Made by a program: the position numbers and the translations under genes. From assembly GCF_003952225.1 (NCBI RefSeq), contig NZ_CP034437.1, positions 585,001 through 649,000 of the forward strand: DNA of 64,000 bases, read 5' to 3'. This document shows positions 52,047 through 60,871 of this stretch, piece after piece. Under the pieces are notes generated by a model that ran no database searches, was not told the DNA's origin, and worked only from the letters and a program-made list of their open reading frames with translations. This DNA comes from Paenibacillus albus. Lineage in GTDB: Bacteria > Bacillota > Bacilli > Paenibacillales > Paenibacillaceae. Numbering within the stretch: position 1 is the first letter of the stretch; each line of letters begins with the position of its first letter.

Positions 52047-53252
52047 ATGAACACTAACAAACCAAGAGGTAAGTCAGCCGTGCTCCTGGAGCTGCTTCTC
52101 GTATCGACCAAGCTCGGGCTTACCTCATTCGGCGGTCCAATCGCTCACCTCGGCTATTTCCATCACGAATATATACGCCGCCGCAAGTGGCTCGACGAGC
52201 GCAGCTATGCTGATCTTGTCGCGCTATGCCAGTTTCTCCCCGGACCGGCAAGCAGCCAAGTCGGCATTGGCATCGGGCTGATGCGCGCCGGTTTACTCGG
52301 CGGGATCGTGGCGTGGATCGGCTTCACGCTGCCGTCGGTTCTTGCACTTATTGCTTTCGCAGTGGTAATGCAAGGCGGCGGTCTTGCGAACGCGGATTGG
52401 ATTCATGGCTTGAAGATCGTAGCGGTCGCCATTGTCGCGCATGCCGTTATGGGCATGGGCCAGAAGCTCGCGCCTGACCGAAATCGCGCTACGATCGCTG
52501 TCGCAGCCGCGGTCATCTCGCTCCTATGGCCGTCCGCCTGGAGTCAGGTGCTGCTCATTGTCTGCGCAGGGCTGCTTGGCCTGTGGCTCTATTACGGCCG
52601 GCAGGAAGCGGTCGCGGAGACAGCGCCAATGGAAGTGCCGATCAGCCGCAGATTCGGAGCCTTCTGCCTCGCGCTCTTCTTGGCACTGCTGATCGCGCTG
52701 CCGCTGCTTCGCGGGTGGATCGACTCTTCCGATGGAGGCCTCGCCCTATTCGACAGCTTCTATCGATCAGGCTCGCTCGTCTTCGGAGGCGGGCATGTCG
52801 TGCTTCCGCTGCTGGAACGCGCGGTCGTGCCGACGGGTTGGGTCAGCTCCGAGCAGTTTCTGGCCGGTTACGGCGCTGCGCAGGCGGTGCCCGGACCGCT
52901 GTTCACTTTCGCTTCCTACCTCGGCATGATGGAGGGCGGCGTGCTCGGAGCTGTAATTGCGACAGCCGCAATCTTCCTCCCCGCTTTCCTGCTCATTGTC
53001 GGCGCGCTGCCGTTCTGGAGCTCGATGCGCACGAGCCCGAAAGTACAAGGCGCCCTTACCGGCGTGAACGCTGCGGTGGTCGGTATTCTGCTCGCCGCGC
53101 TCTATAATCCGCTATGGACGACCGCCATTCTCGCTCCGAAGGACTTCACGCTGGCCGCTATCTTGTTCGGCATGCTCACATTCTGGAAGTTGCCGCCTTG
53201 GATTGTCGTCGTCACCGGCGCAGTCGGTTGCATGCTGCTTGGCAGCTTATAA
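52047..53252 (+). CDS. chrA: Chromate transporter, long-chain (two CHR domains)
   Basis: The 401-residue ChrA has two homologous halves. The first has LGLTSFGGPIAHLGYFHHEY and QFLPGPASSQVGIGIG; the second repeats this as GSLVFGGGHVVLPLLERAVV and AAQAVPGPLFTFASYLGMM. About ten to thirteen helices. ChrA expels chromate, lowering its toxicity; sulfate may compete. ATG 52047 was chosen over the ATG at 51987, though neither has a strong ribosome site. Monocistronic with a strong terminator. Confidence 0.93.
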   Translation: MNTNKPRGKSAVLLELLLVSTKLGLTSFGGPIAHLGYFHHEYIRRRKWLDERSYADLVALCQFLPGPASSQVGIGIGLMRAGLLGGIVAWIGFTLPSVLALIAFAVVMQGGGLANADWIHGLKIVAVAIVAHAVMGMGQKLAPDRNRATIAVAAAVISLLWPSAWSQVLLIVCAGLLGLWLYYGRQEAVAETAPMEVPISRRFGAFCLALFLALLIALPLLRGWIDSSDGGLALFDSFYRSGSLVFGGGHVVLPLLERAVVPTGWVSSEQFLAGYGAAQAVPGPLFTFASYLGMMEGGVLGAVIATAAIFLPAFLLIVGALPFWSSMRTSPKVQGALTGVNAAVVGILLAALYNPLWTTAILAPKDFTLAAILFGMLTFWKLPPWIVVVTGAVGCMLLGSL

Positions 53253-53255
53253 TAG

Positions 53256-53290
53256 AACAACCCGCCAAGTGTGATCTTGGCGGGTTGTTT
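53256..53290 (+). terminator. Terminator of chrA
   Basis: AACAACCCGCCAAG pairs with CTTGGCGGGTTGTT, 14-bp perfect stem, then TGG. Confidence 0.93.
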
Positions 53291-53316
53291 GGTCGTTGGA
53301 GTAGCCGCTGGTCTGG

Positions 53317-53340
53317 CTAACGGATCGCAGCGTCCTTATG
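53317..53340 (+). repeat. Solo unit of the palindromic element family
   Basis: CTAACGGATCGCAG followed by CGTCCTTATG matches the unit consensus (CTAACGGAACNCAG...YTATT) of the elements at 17901, 33691 and 56544, most like copy B. No partner unit lies within 100 bp. Confidence 0.55.
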
Positions 53341-53363
53341 AAGCCTGGTTGAACGCATAAGAT

Positions 53364-53846
53364 CTACCCGCGCAGCCCCGCAAGCGCCTCCTGATAACGC
53401 TCGAACCAATGCTTCCACTGGTCCTTGCGAGACTCAATCGTTCTGCCATCTAGCAAAGCGCCGATTACCTCCAGGCAGACATGCCAGCCGGCAAGGTCCC
53501 TCGGCGTATGGTCTATCAGCTTGCTCAGCTTCTCGATGAGCACCAGCTTACATCCGGCAACTTCCGGATACAGCTCGAATCGAACCACGTCCTCGCCCCA
53601 TGTGTACTCAAGAACGGACTGCAGCTTCATCTCCAGAATCGGCATTTCGAGCACATCACCGCCGCCGGGCATATGAAACTTCATGCTGCCCCCTTCTCGC
53701 AACTCCCCGACACGCAGCTCGGAGAACCAAGTCGACAGCAGCTCATTATCTGTCAAGTACGCCCACACCTGCTGTACCGAATGATTAAACGCGCGCTCGA
53801 AACGAGCGGTATACCCATCACCTGCTTGTTGCACAACTGCCAGCAT
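53364..53846 (-). CDS. SRPBCC (AHSA1-like) protein
   Basis: A 160-residue START-fold protein of the activator-of-Hsp90 ATPase 1 type: VWAYLTDNELLSTWFSELRV near 27, YTWGEDVVRFELYP, LDGRTIESRKDQWKHWFERY at the end. The fold binds small hydrophobic ligands; members in Firmicutes have no agreed function and often associate with ArsR regulators. None is adjacent here. GGGAGGAAG precedes the ATG. Confidence 0.88.
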   Translation of the reverse strand: MLAVVQQAGDGYTARFERAFNHSVQQVWAYLTDNELLSTWFSELRVGELREGGSMKFHMPGGGDVLEMPILEMKLQSVLEYTWGEDVVRFELYPEVAGCKLVLIEKLSKLIDHTPRDLAGWHVCLEVIGALLDGRTIESRKDQWKHWFERYQEALAGLRG

Positions 53847-53883
53847 TATGGCATCTTCCTCCCATCAGCTCTTTTAACTACGA

Positions 53884-54795
53884 TTATGACAGATTACCTA
53901 GCTGGATTTGACCCTTGAAGCGCTGAATGAACATTTTGGACACCTGCGTCCCTTTATTCGTCTCCGCTCTTGCCCATCCAAGCTGAATCGGGGGCTGCTC
54001 GACGCCATCAATTTCAAGCTTAGTAAGCCCGCTGTTCAGTGACACCGACCGATCAATGAAGGAGAAATCATAACCGATCGTACCAGCCAAATTCTCGCGC
54101 AGGACTGTGACAAGCGCATAGGGGTTGTTGCTCGTAAACATAATGGAGAGCGGTCCGTGTACCCCAGTGAACTCTTCGACAAAATCATGCACATGCGGCT
54201 CATCATAAAGCACATACGGGAGCTTCTTCATCTCTTCCGGCGTGATTCGTTTCCTGCCTGCAAGCGGGGAGTTGTTCCATACGCCGACAACCATCCTGCC
54301 TTGCCAGATCGGTTCAAAGACAAGCCCTGTCCCAATCGGCACCTCATTGCCTCTTACGCCAATTAGCCCGATATCGACCTTGTTATGCCTGATTTCATCC
54401 AGAATGCGGTCGGACTTCTCTTCCACGATTCGAAAAGCGACATTCGGATAATCCTGCTTAAAGCTCGACACCGTCTTCACCAAAGATGCCATCACGCCGG
54501 GAATGGCCGCGATCTTAAGTTCCGCATGCATCATCTCCGATACCCGGGATGCTCCGTCCTTCATCTCCTGCAGCTTGCTGACCACCTCAAGCGCTTTCTG
54601 GATGATGTCGGTCCCTTCCTTCGTCGGCGTCGTGCCTGAGCGCGAACGGATGAATATCGGGATTCCGAGCTCCGCTTCTAAGCCAGCGATGGACTGACTG
54701 ATGGCAGATTGTGTAACATGCATATTGCTTGCGGCGAGCGATAAAGATTTGGTCTTTGCCACTTCAATGATGTAATACAGCTGATCCAAGTTCAC
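53884..54795 (-). CDS. LysR-family regulator
   Basis: The 303-residue regulator begins MNLDQLYYIIEVAKTKSLSL with the LysR helix-turn-helix (AASNMHVTQSAISQSI) and has a full co-inducer domain. GTG 54795 is chosen because GGAGG lies 10 bases upstream; the ATG at 54819 has no site. It is divergent from two SDR genes and likely activates them in response to a substrate. An imperfect inverted repeat at 54835 is a candidate site. Confidence 0.93.
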   Translation of the reverse strand: MNLDQLYYIIEVAKTKSLSLAASNMHVTQSAISQSIAGLEAELGIPIFIRSRSGTTPTKEGTDIIQKALEVVSKLQEMKDGASRVSEMMHAELKIAAIPGVMASLVKTVSSFKQDYPNVAFRIVEEKSDRILDEIRHNKVDIGLIGVRGNEVPIGTGLVFEPIWQGRMVVGVWNNSPLAGRKRITPEEMKKLPYVLYDEPHVHDFVEEFTGVHGPLSIMFTSNNPYALVTVLRENLAGTIGYDFSFIDRSVSLNSGLTKLEIDGVEQPPIQLGWARAETNKGTQVSKMFIQRFKGQIQLGNLS

Positions 54796-54834
54796 TGCCC
54801 GCATGCCTCCATTTTGCATTAGCCGATCTAATAC

Positions 54835-54861
54835 TAAGATTATAAATGTTAATTATTCTTA
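54835..54861. promoter_or_regulatory. Candidate LysR site
   Basis: TAAGATTATAA and TTATTCTTA form an imperfect, AT-rich inverted repeat around 54848, between the LysR and SDR genes. Weak, by eye only. Confidence 0.35.
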
Positions 54862-54951
54862 TTCATAGCCGCGCGTTATACTGAACTCGTTCACCATTAA
54901 CTAATCCCTTTATTTCATGTAGATATCCCATATACAAAGGAGAAATGACAG

Positions 54952-55701
54952 ATGAGACTGCAAGGCAAAACAGCGATTGTTACCGGCGGCGCAAACGGAA
55001 TCGGCAAAGCAACCGTAAAGAAATTTCTGCAGCAAGGCGCAAGCGTTGTATTCACTGATATTCATGAGGGGACTGGCTTGCAAACCCTTGAAGAAATGAA
55101 GCAGCTATCGGAAAATGTTGTCTTCGTGCAGCATGACGTACAGAAGGAAGAGGATTGGAGCCTCGTTGCTGCTACTGCGATCGAGAAATTCGGCCGTATT
55201 GATATTTTGTTCAATAATGCCGGTATTTACAGCTCGAAGCCGGTTACGGATTATACGGCGGAAGAGTGGAATCGCCTGCTCGGGATTAACGTCGTCGGCG
55301 TCTTCCTCGGCATGAAGCATGTCGTACCAACGATGGTGGAGCAGCGCAGCGGCTCGATTATTAATGCCTCTTCAGTTGCCGGTATTAAGGGCGGCCCTAA
55401 TCTCACGCTTTATGGCGCAAGTAAGGGTGCAGTACGCACAATGTCGAAGGACCTTGCGAAGGAAGTCGCAGCGCATCAAGTTCGTGTTAACTCCATTCAC
55501 CCCGGCGTTATCCAAACGTCGATGGGCGATGCGGTTGCTTCCGGCATGAATGCGACTACAGAGCATATTGCGGCAGGCATTCCGCTCAAACGCTGCGGCA
55601 CACCAGAGGAAGTAGCGGATTTGGTCGTCTTCCTCGCTTCCGATGAATCCAGCTTTATTACAGGCGCAGAACTGGTTATCGACGGCGGGCAAACCGCTTA
55701 A
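54952..55701 (+). CDS. Short-chain dehydrogenase/reductase 1
   Basis: A 249-residue classical SDR: TGGANGIGKATV cofactor site, NNAGIY, catalytic Ser in INASSVAG, YGASKGAV (Tyr-Lys), and C-terminal GAELVIDGG. A Asp at the end of strand 2 (FTDIHEG) suggests NAD(H) preference. Substrates are alcohols or ketones. AAGGAG precedes the ATG. It is followed 51 bp later by a second SDR; both are divergent from the LysR gene. Confidence 0.94.
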   Translation: MRLQGKTAIVTGGANGIGKATVKKFLQQGASVVFTDIHEGTGLQTLEEMKQLSENVVFVQHDVQKEEDWSLVAATAIEKFGRIDILFNNAGIYSSKPVTDYTAEEWNRLLGINVVGVFLGMKHVVPTMVEQRSGSIINASSVAGIKGGPNLTLYGASKGAVRTMSKDLAKEVAAHQVRVNSIHPGVIQTSMGDAVASGMNATTEHIAAGIPLKRCGTPEEVADLVVFLASDESSFITGAELVIDGGQTA

Positions 55702-55752
55702 GCGACACGTTGCCCTTGGCACATAAAAACCAACTATAGGAGGAAACAATAG

Positions 55753-56505
55753 ATGCGATTCACGAATAAAGTAGCTGTCATTACTGGTGGCGGCAGTGGG
55801 ATTGGCCGGGACGCCTGCGTCAAGTTTGCGCAGGAAGGCTCTAAGGTTGTCGTTGCAGATTTCAATGAGACGACAGGTCAAGAAACAGTTGAGCTTATCC
55901 AAGCGGAAGGCTTCGAAGCCGCATTCTTCAAATGCGATGTTGGCGAATTCGAGCAGGTTGAGGCGCTCGCTCAGTTTGCGGAAGCAACCTATGGCGGGCT
56001 CGACATCATGTTCAACAATGCCGGCATTGCCATCGGAGCGCCTATGCTCGAGCACACGCCTGAGCTGTATCATCGCGTCATTCGCATTAATCAGGATGGC
56101 GTTTATTATGGCATTCTAGCTGCAAGCCGCGTTATGCAGAAGCTTGGAAACGGCGGCGTTATTATCAATACGGCGTCCGTTATGGGCTTCCTCGCGCAGC
56201 AGAATACCTTTAGTTATAACGCGTCAAAAGCAGCCGTCGTGATGATGTCACAAGTTGCCGCGCTCGATCTTGCTCCTTACAACATCCGTGTCGTCGGCGT
56301 CGCTCCAGGCTTCGCGCACACGAATATTCTTAATCCGCTCAAAGAGCGCGGGCTAGAGAATCCGATTGCGAAGAAGCACATTCACGGGGAACTGCTGCAG
56401 CCGCATCAGATCACGGATACGGTCTTGTTCCTCGCTTCCGATGCAGCAAGCGGCATTAACGGTACGACGGTTAAGATCGATGACGGCTATACAGCGTTCA
56501 AATAA
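55753..56505 (+). CDS. Short-chain dehydrogenase/reductase 2
   Basis: A 250-residue classical SDR with TGGGSGIGRDAC, NNAGIAIGAPMLEH, INTASVMGFL, YNASKAAVVM, and INGTTVKIDDGYTAFK at the end. Asp in VVADFNETTG again favours NAD(H). AGGAGG is 9 bases before the ATG. About one third identical in pattern to SDR 1, so the pair probably acts on consecutive or alternative steps of one substrate. The intrinsic terminator is delayed by the repeat element C and lies ~270 bp downstream. Confidence 0.94.
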   Translation: MRFTNKVAVITGGGSGIGRDACVKFAQEGSKVVVADFNETTGQETVELIQAEGFEAAFFKCDVGEFEQVEALAQFAEATYGGLDIMFNNAGIAIGAPMLEHTPELYHRVIRINQDGVYYGILAASRVMQKLGNGGVIINTASVMGFLAQQNTFSYNASKAAVVMMSQVAALDLAPYNIRVVGVAPGFAHTNILNPLKERGLENPIAKKHIHGELLQPHQITDTVLFLASDAASGINGTTVKIDDGYTAFK

Positions 56506-56543
56506 ACAGGCCTGGCCCGCACAATCGTATGCCTCTCTCATCT

Positions 56544-56728
56544 CTAACGAACTCAGGCGGCGTTATTTGAGGGAATTAGGTGGGTTTGATATTCTAACGA
56601 ACCCAGTTGGCGTTATTCCGCAATTTCGCACCATTTTGGCAGCAAAATCGTGGTAATAGCGTGTTCCCGGTTCGATAGCTGATTTACCCCGCCGAAGTCG
56701 GCTAAATAAGCGCTATACGATTCGTTAG
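56544..56728. repeat. Four-unit palindromic element, copy C (185 bp)
   Basis: Direct units begin CTAACGAACTCAGG (56544) and CTAACGAACCCAGT (56594), 50 bp apart. Inverted units end GTTCGATAG (56678, with one mismatch) and GATTCGTTAG (56728), 50 bp apart. Between them CCATTTTGGCAGCAAAAT forms a small central hairpin. Same size and plan as copies A and B. It makes up most of the 320-bp gap between the second SDR and the FtsA-like gene. Confidence 0.87.
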
Positions 56729-56772
56729 CCCGCAGTGGGCGGATGGTAGAACAGGTCAGCTTCAGCATTAAT

Positions 56773-56801
56773 AACCGCCTTCCTGTGAAGGCGGTTTTTC
56801 T
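56773..56801 (+). terminator. Terminator downstream of the SDR operon
   Basis: ACCGCCTT pairs with AAGGCGGT around 6 bases, then TTTTC. Confidence 0.88.
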
Positions 56802-56825
56802 GTTTTACGTAACGCCGCTTGGCTG

Positions 56826-59003
56826 CTACACCCACTTCACTTCAATGACATCGCCGGCTTCAACTGGCCGCGTGTAGGAAGCCTGCTCGCCGTTATGCGT
56901 CATAAGCAGGCTGCCCTGCCGCTTAGTTCTGTCGAAATCGACGTAGTCGAACAGGTTCACGAAGGCGAGACCGCGCGGCAACGTCAGCGGGGAACCGTTG
57001 TACATGATAATGATGGTGGGATCGTCAGCAGCAGCTGCGTCAGGCTCCGTCTCTTCGATGGCTTCCAGCGGCTCATCGGCGTTGCTCGTCTCCGCACTGC
57101 CGGTCTCCTCGGCTGCGCCACCTTCGCCACCACCACCACCACCGTCGGCTCCTTCAGCTACCAGAACCTGAGGCACCACTACAGCGACAGCAGCTTCATC
57201 CCTCGCTGCAGCCACCTCAGCGAACGCAGCTCCGCTTCCATCACCGGCTGCCTCAACTTCAACGATCATCACCTCATCAAGCTCCGCAATCCGATAGCTG
57301 TCCTCCGCAACCGCACCGTTCACATAAACAACAACGGCAGCTTTGCCAATTCCCCGTACCCGGCGCAGGTCCGCCACGGTCTCAAGCTGCTCATATTCGA
57401 TTACATCCTGATCGCTCAGCAGCAGATCGCCTTCCGCAGCTTGTCCGTTCACCCGTACATTCGTAACCGCACTCATCCACGCGCCATTCACCTTCCAGCC
57501 CGCATGCACATGGACGAGCTTGCCGAGCGTCATCTCCCGCTTCTCGCCATGCTTGGCAGGCACGATAACGATGCGATCCTGCGGCTTGATCGGGGTGCTG
57601 ATATTGGACGGCTCGCCATTCACATAGATTTCGCCGGCCTCTCCCGCTTCGCCGAACACCGTCTTCCTCCGTCCGTTAAGGTGCACCTCGAACGACTTGC
57701 CCGCCCTCGCAATGAGCTGCTGCGGATTGAAGCCCACGAGCATAAGCGCATCGATCACCTTCAACGTCTTCGTATTGATGAGCTTCACGCTAGCGCCGTT
57801 CACGAACACTTCGACGAAGTCGCGGCCTAGATGTGACACCGCCTTGGCCAATATTCCAATCGGCGTCACGACCTCCGGCCCCCGCAAGCTGAAGTTGCTC
57901 ACGCTAAGGTTCGGAATGTTCGACAGATCCCTTGTCGCAACCCGCTCCACCGGCAGCTCCAAGTACCCCGCGAGCATCTCATTCAGCCGCGGAATTTGGC
58001 TGCCGCCACCGGTCAAGAACACCGCGCTCGGCGCCTTGCCGTTCTTATCAAGCACGTTGTCCGCGATGTTCTTCGCGACCAAATCGATGACCTCCGACAG
58101 CTGATCCAATATGTCCTCGGTCGGCTTCTCATACTCCATGCCGATGATGTCCTTATACCGCTGAACTGGCTGCTCGCGCAGCTTGCACTTCAGCTCTTCC
58201 GCGCTGTCGAAGTCCATCAGGTAGGCCTGCGCGAGCGCCTCCGTAATCTCGTCTCCCGCAGTTGCCGTCATCGCATAGGCCACAACGGTGCCCTCTTTCG
58301 TAATAGCAATATCGCTCGTCCCGGCGCCAATATCGACCAGCGCAATGTTGAGTAATCGAATATTTGCAGGAACAGCCGCTTCAATGGCAGCGATCGGCTC
58401 CAGAGTCAAATAGCTGACATCAAGCCCAATCCGGCTCACTGCTGCATAGAGGCTGTCCACTACAGTACGCGGCAGAAACGTGGCAATTAAATCGACCTCA
58501 ATCGTCCGTCCTTTATGCCCAAGGAGGCTCAGCATCGTTTTCTCATTCAAGTAATAGTGAACGACCGTATGCCCAATGCAGAAATAATCCTGCATCTCCT
58601 GAGACTCCTCTAGCAGCTCTGCATATACCTTCTGCAAGCCTTCCATCTCTAGTGAATCGATGACATGCTTCTCAATCGGCTTCGTCTCGTCGATGCTCTG
58701 CGACAGCCTCGCTCTACCCGTAATAAGAGACCGTCCGGCTGCAGCGATCGCGACCTCCGTGAACGTCTGACCGCTCACTTCCTCAAGCTTCGTCTTAATA
58801 GCACGAATAGACTCCGTAACTCCGTCAATATCATGAATTTGTCCGTCGATCATCACACGATCCTTGTGGTATTCCACCTCGCCATGCTCAACGACAAGCT
58901 TCCCGTTCTCGTAGTAGCCAACAAGGCCGATAACGCTCCTTGTCCCAATATCAACTGCAAATACACGCTGCTTGAATTGAATTTCTGCTATTTGCGATGA
59001 CAC
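56826..59003 (-). CDS. FtsA-like actin-family ATPase with long VNG-repeat C-terminus
   Basis: The 725-residue protein has an FtsA-type actin fold in residues ~1-395 (FAVDIGTRSVIGLVGYYENG, ALVDIGAGTSDIAITKEGTV, VFLTGGGSQIPRLNEMLAGY, SHS2-like insert near 65-150). Residues ~400-725 carry a chain of short beta-rich segments, each with V/L/Y-NG near 402, 443, 461, 506, 519, 562, 669 and 704, often ending in a D-x-I/V strand, broken by a Gly/Ala/Glu-rich linker (600-660). Canonical FtsA ends soon after the core. It is alone, not next to ftsZ. GTG 59003 has AAAGGGG 8 bases before. Function unknown; an envelope or septum-linked scaffold is possible. Confidence 0.82.
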   Translation of the reverse strand: MSSQIAEIQFKQRVFAVDIGTRSVIGLVGYYENGKLVVEHGEVEYHKDRVMIDGQIHDIDGVTESIRAIKTKLEEVSGQTFTEVAIAAAGRSLITGRARLSQSIDETKPIEKHVIDSLEMEGLQKVYAELLEESQEMQDYFCIGHTVVHYYLNEKTMLSLLGHKGRTIEVDLIATFLPRTVVDSLYAAVSRIGLDVSYLTLEPIAAIEAAVPANIRLLNIALVDIGAGTSDIAITKEGTVVAYAMTATAGDEITEALAQAYLMDFDSAEELKCKLREQPVQRYKDIIGMEYEKPTEDILDQLSEVIDLVAKNIADNVLDKNGKAPSAVFLTGGGSQIPRLNEMLAGYLELPVERVATRDLSNIPNLSVSNFSLRGPEVVTPIGILAKAVSHLGRDFVEVFVNGASVKLINTKTLKVIDALMLVGFNPQQLIARAGKSFEVHLNGRRKTVFGEAGEAGEIYVNGEPSNISTPIKPQDRIVIVPAKHGEKREMTLGKLVHVHAGWKVNGAWMSAVTNVRVNGQAAEGDLLLSDQDVIEYEQLETVADLRRVRGIGKAAVVVYVNGAVAEDSYRIAELDEVMIVEVEAAGDGSGAAFAEVAAARDEAAVAVVVPQVLVAEGADGGGGGGEGGAAEETGSAETSNADEPLEAIEETEPDAAAADDPTIIIMYNGSPLTLPRGLAFVNLFDYVDFDRTKRQGSLLMTHNGEQASYTRPVEAGDVIEVKWV

Positions 59004-59244
59004 GTTCAAAACCCCTTTGGAATGGCCATTTATGTAAATAAAGTATAGCACAACGCATCTCTCGCAGCGGTCAAAAAGCGATAAAAAACAATCCCATCGG
59101 ACTGTCAAATCGAACCGTTGTCAGGTAATCTAACATTGCGTTATGATGATTCCATATTCCTGTTAACGACTCTAGCACTTGAAATCGTGTATAATAGTTT
59201 AGTTTCCAGCATGTTTGCGCTTACATAATAAACAAGGCGGGTGT

Positions 59245-60867
59245 ATGACGTTGTATAAAGTGATGATCGTCGACGACGAGGCGGTCGTACGCGGAGGCCT
59301 TAAGAATACGATTCGCTGGGAGGAGCATGGCTTCCAGCTCATTGGCGACTATGCCAATGGCCGCGACGCCTGGCATGAGATCGAACGCGAGCAGCCCGAC
59401 CTCGTGATCTCCGATATCAGTATGCCGTATATGGACGGGCTTGAGCTCGCTGGCCTGATTACTTCGAATTATCCCGATATTAAAGTCATTATATTAACCG
59501 GCTATGACGAGTTCGAATATGCCCAGCAAGCGCTTCGGATGAAGGTGTCCGACTTCCTGCTTAAGCCGATAACCGCAATGGAAATTCGCACGCTGCTGAA
59601 TAAAGTGCGTGCCGAGATGGATGAAGAGATGAAGATCCGCGAGGATCTCAGCATGCTGCAAAGCCAGCTGCGCCAAAGCATGCCGCTGCTTCGGGAGCGT
59701 CTGCTTGAGCGGCTGGTCGTGCTCGGCGTCGGTAAACCGGAAATCGAAGTACGCTTCGGCTACTTCGACATTCCGAAGCTGACTCCGCCATACCTTGTCA
59801 TTGTGGCGGACATCGACGACTTCGGCGACCGCGAACGGCTGGAGAGCGTGCATGACGAGGAATTTCTCCGTTTTGCCGCTTTCAATGTGTTCGAGGAGAT
59901 TAGCGCACAGAAGAATGCCCTGTCATTCCGTACACGTGAAGAGCGGATGGCTGCCGTCATCACTGGCGTGCCGCCAGAGACAGATATCTACGAGCACGCC
60001 TACGAGCTTGCGGAAGAGATTCGCCGCCAGATTGAGCGCTATCTCAAGCTGACCGTGACCGTTGGCGTCGGTCGAAGCTGCAGCTCCGCCGATCAACTGC
60101 CGCTCTCTTACAAAGGCGCGCTCTCTGCGCTGGATTACCGCTTCCTGCTTGGCAAGAACCGGGTGCTCAGCATTATTGATATGGAAGGGGCTCCTGCATC
60201 CAAGGCCGTGCCGACTCCGGATTGGGACCGCAGGCTGGCTACCGTCGTGAAGACCGGTTCCGCTGCGGATGCCGAGCAGCTCATTAATCAGATCGTGGAC
60301 GAGCTCAAGCGGCTGCGCCTCCCGATTGAAGGCTGCTATTTGCAGCTGCAGAAGCTGACACTCTCGCTCATGAATACCATTCAAGAGCTTGGCATTGAAC
60401 AGAACTATCTTGCAAGGCAGCAGCAGAGCTGGCTGACGGACATCTACAGCTTCAAAACACTCGATGAGCTGGAGCAATGGCTTCAAGTGATCGTCTCGAA
60501 CCTCATAACAGCCATCTCTACAAATCGCAGCCATTACACCAACACGCAGATGATCCGTGCAACGGAGTATATCGAGGCGCACTATGCGGATGAGCAGATT
60601 TCGCTGCAGGATCTTTGCCGCCATGTTCTTATGAGCACGAGCTATTTTAGCCTCGTATTCAAGCAGTACACCGGTGAAACGTTTATTGAGTATTTGACCC
60701 GGGTGCGTGTAGAGAAGGCGAAGGAGCTGCTATCGACAACCTCGCTCAAGCTCTATGAGATTGCCGAGAAGGTCGGTTATGCGGATCCGAACTATTTCAG
60801 CCTCTTATTCAAAAAGCACGCCGGACGAACGCCGAGAGAATATCGGGATACCCGGAGCGGAGGCTGA
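59245..60867 (+). CDS. YesN-type response regulator (receiver + AraC HTH)
   Basis: The 540-residue regulator has a receiver at the N-terminus (VMIVDDEAVVRGGLKNTIRW, LVISDISMPYMDGLEL with acceptor Asp, LTGYDEFEYAQQALRMKVSD, KPI), a long middle region, and a C-terminal AraC double HTH (QISLQDLCRHVLMSTSYFSL, AEKVGYADPNYFSLLFKKHA). It is the usual activator of sugar ABC transporter genes in Paenibacillus. GGCGGGTGT precedes ATG 59245. It is followed 4 bp later by its sensor kinase. Confidence 0.95.
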   Translation: MTLYKVMIVDDEAVVRGGLKNTIRWEEHGFQLIGDYANGRDAWHEIEREQPDLVISDISMPYMDGLELAGLITSNYPDIKVIILTGYDEFEYAQQALRMKVSDFLLKPITAMEIRTLLNKVRAEMDEEMKIREDLSMLQSQLRQSMPLLRERLLERLVVLGVGKPEIEVRFGYFDIPKLTPPYLVIVADIDDFGDRERLESVHDEEFLRFAAFNVFEEISAQKNALSFRTREERMAAVITGVPPETDIYEHAYELAEEIRRQIERYLKLTVTVGVGRSCSSADQLPLSYKGALSALDYRFLLGKNRVLSIIDMEGAPASKAVPTPDWDRRLATVVKTGSAADAEQLINQIVDELKRLRLPIEGCYLQLQKLTLSLMNTIQELGIEQNYLARQQQSWLTDIYSFKTLDELEQWLQVIVSNLITAISTNRSHYTNTQMIRATEYIEAHYADEQISLQDLCRHVLMSTSYFSLVFKQYTGETFIEYLTRVRVEKAKELLSTTSLKLYEIAEKVGYADPNYFSLLFKKHAGRTPREYRDTRSGG

Positions 60868-60871
60868 CCCT

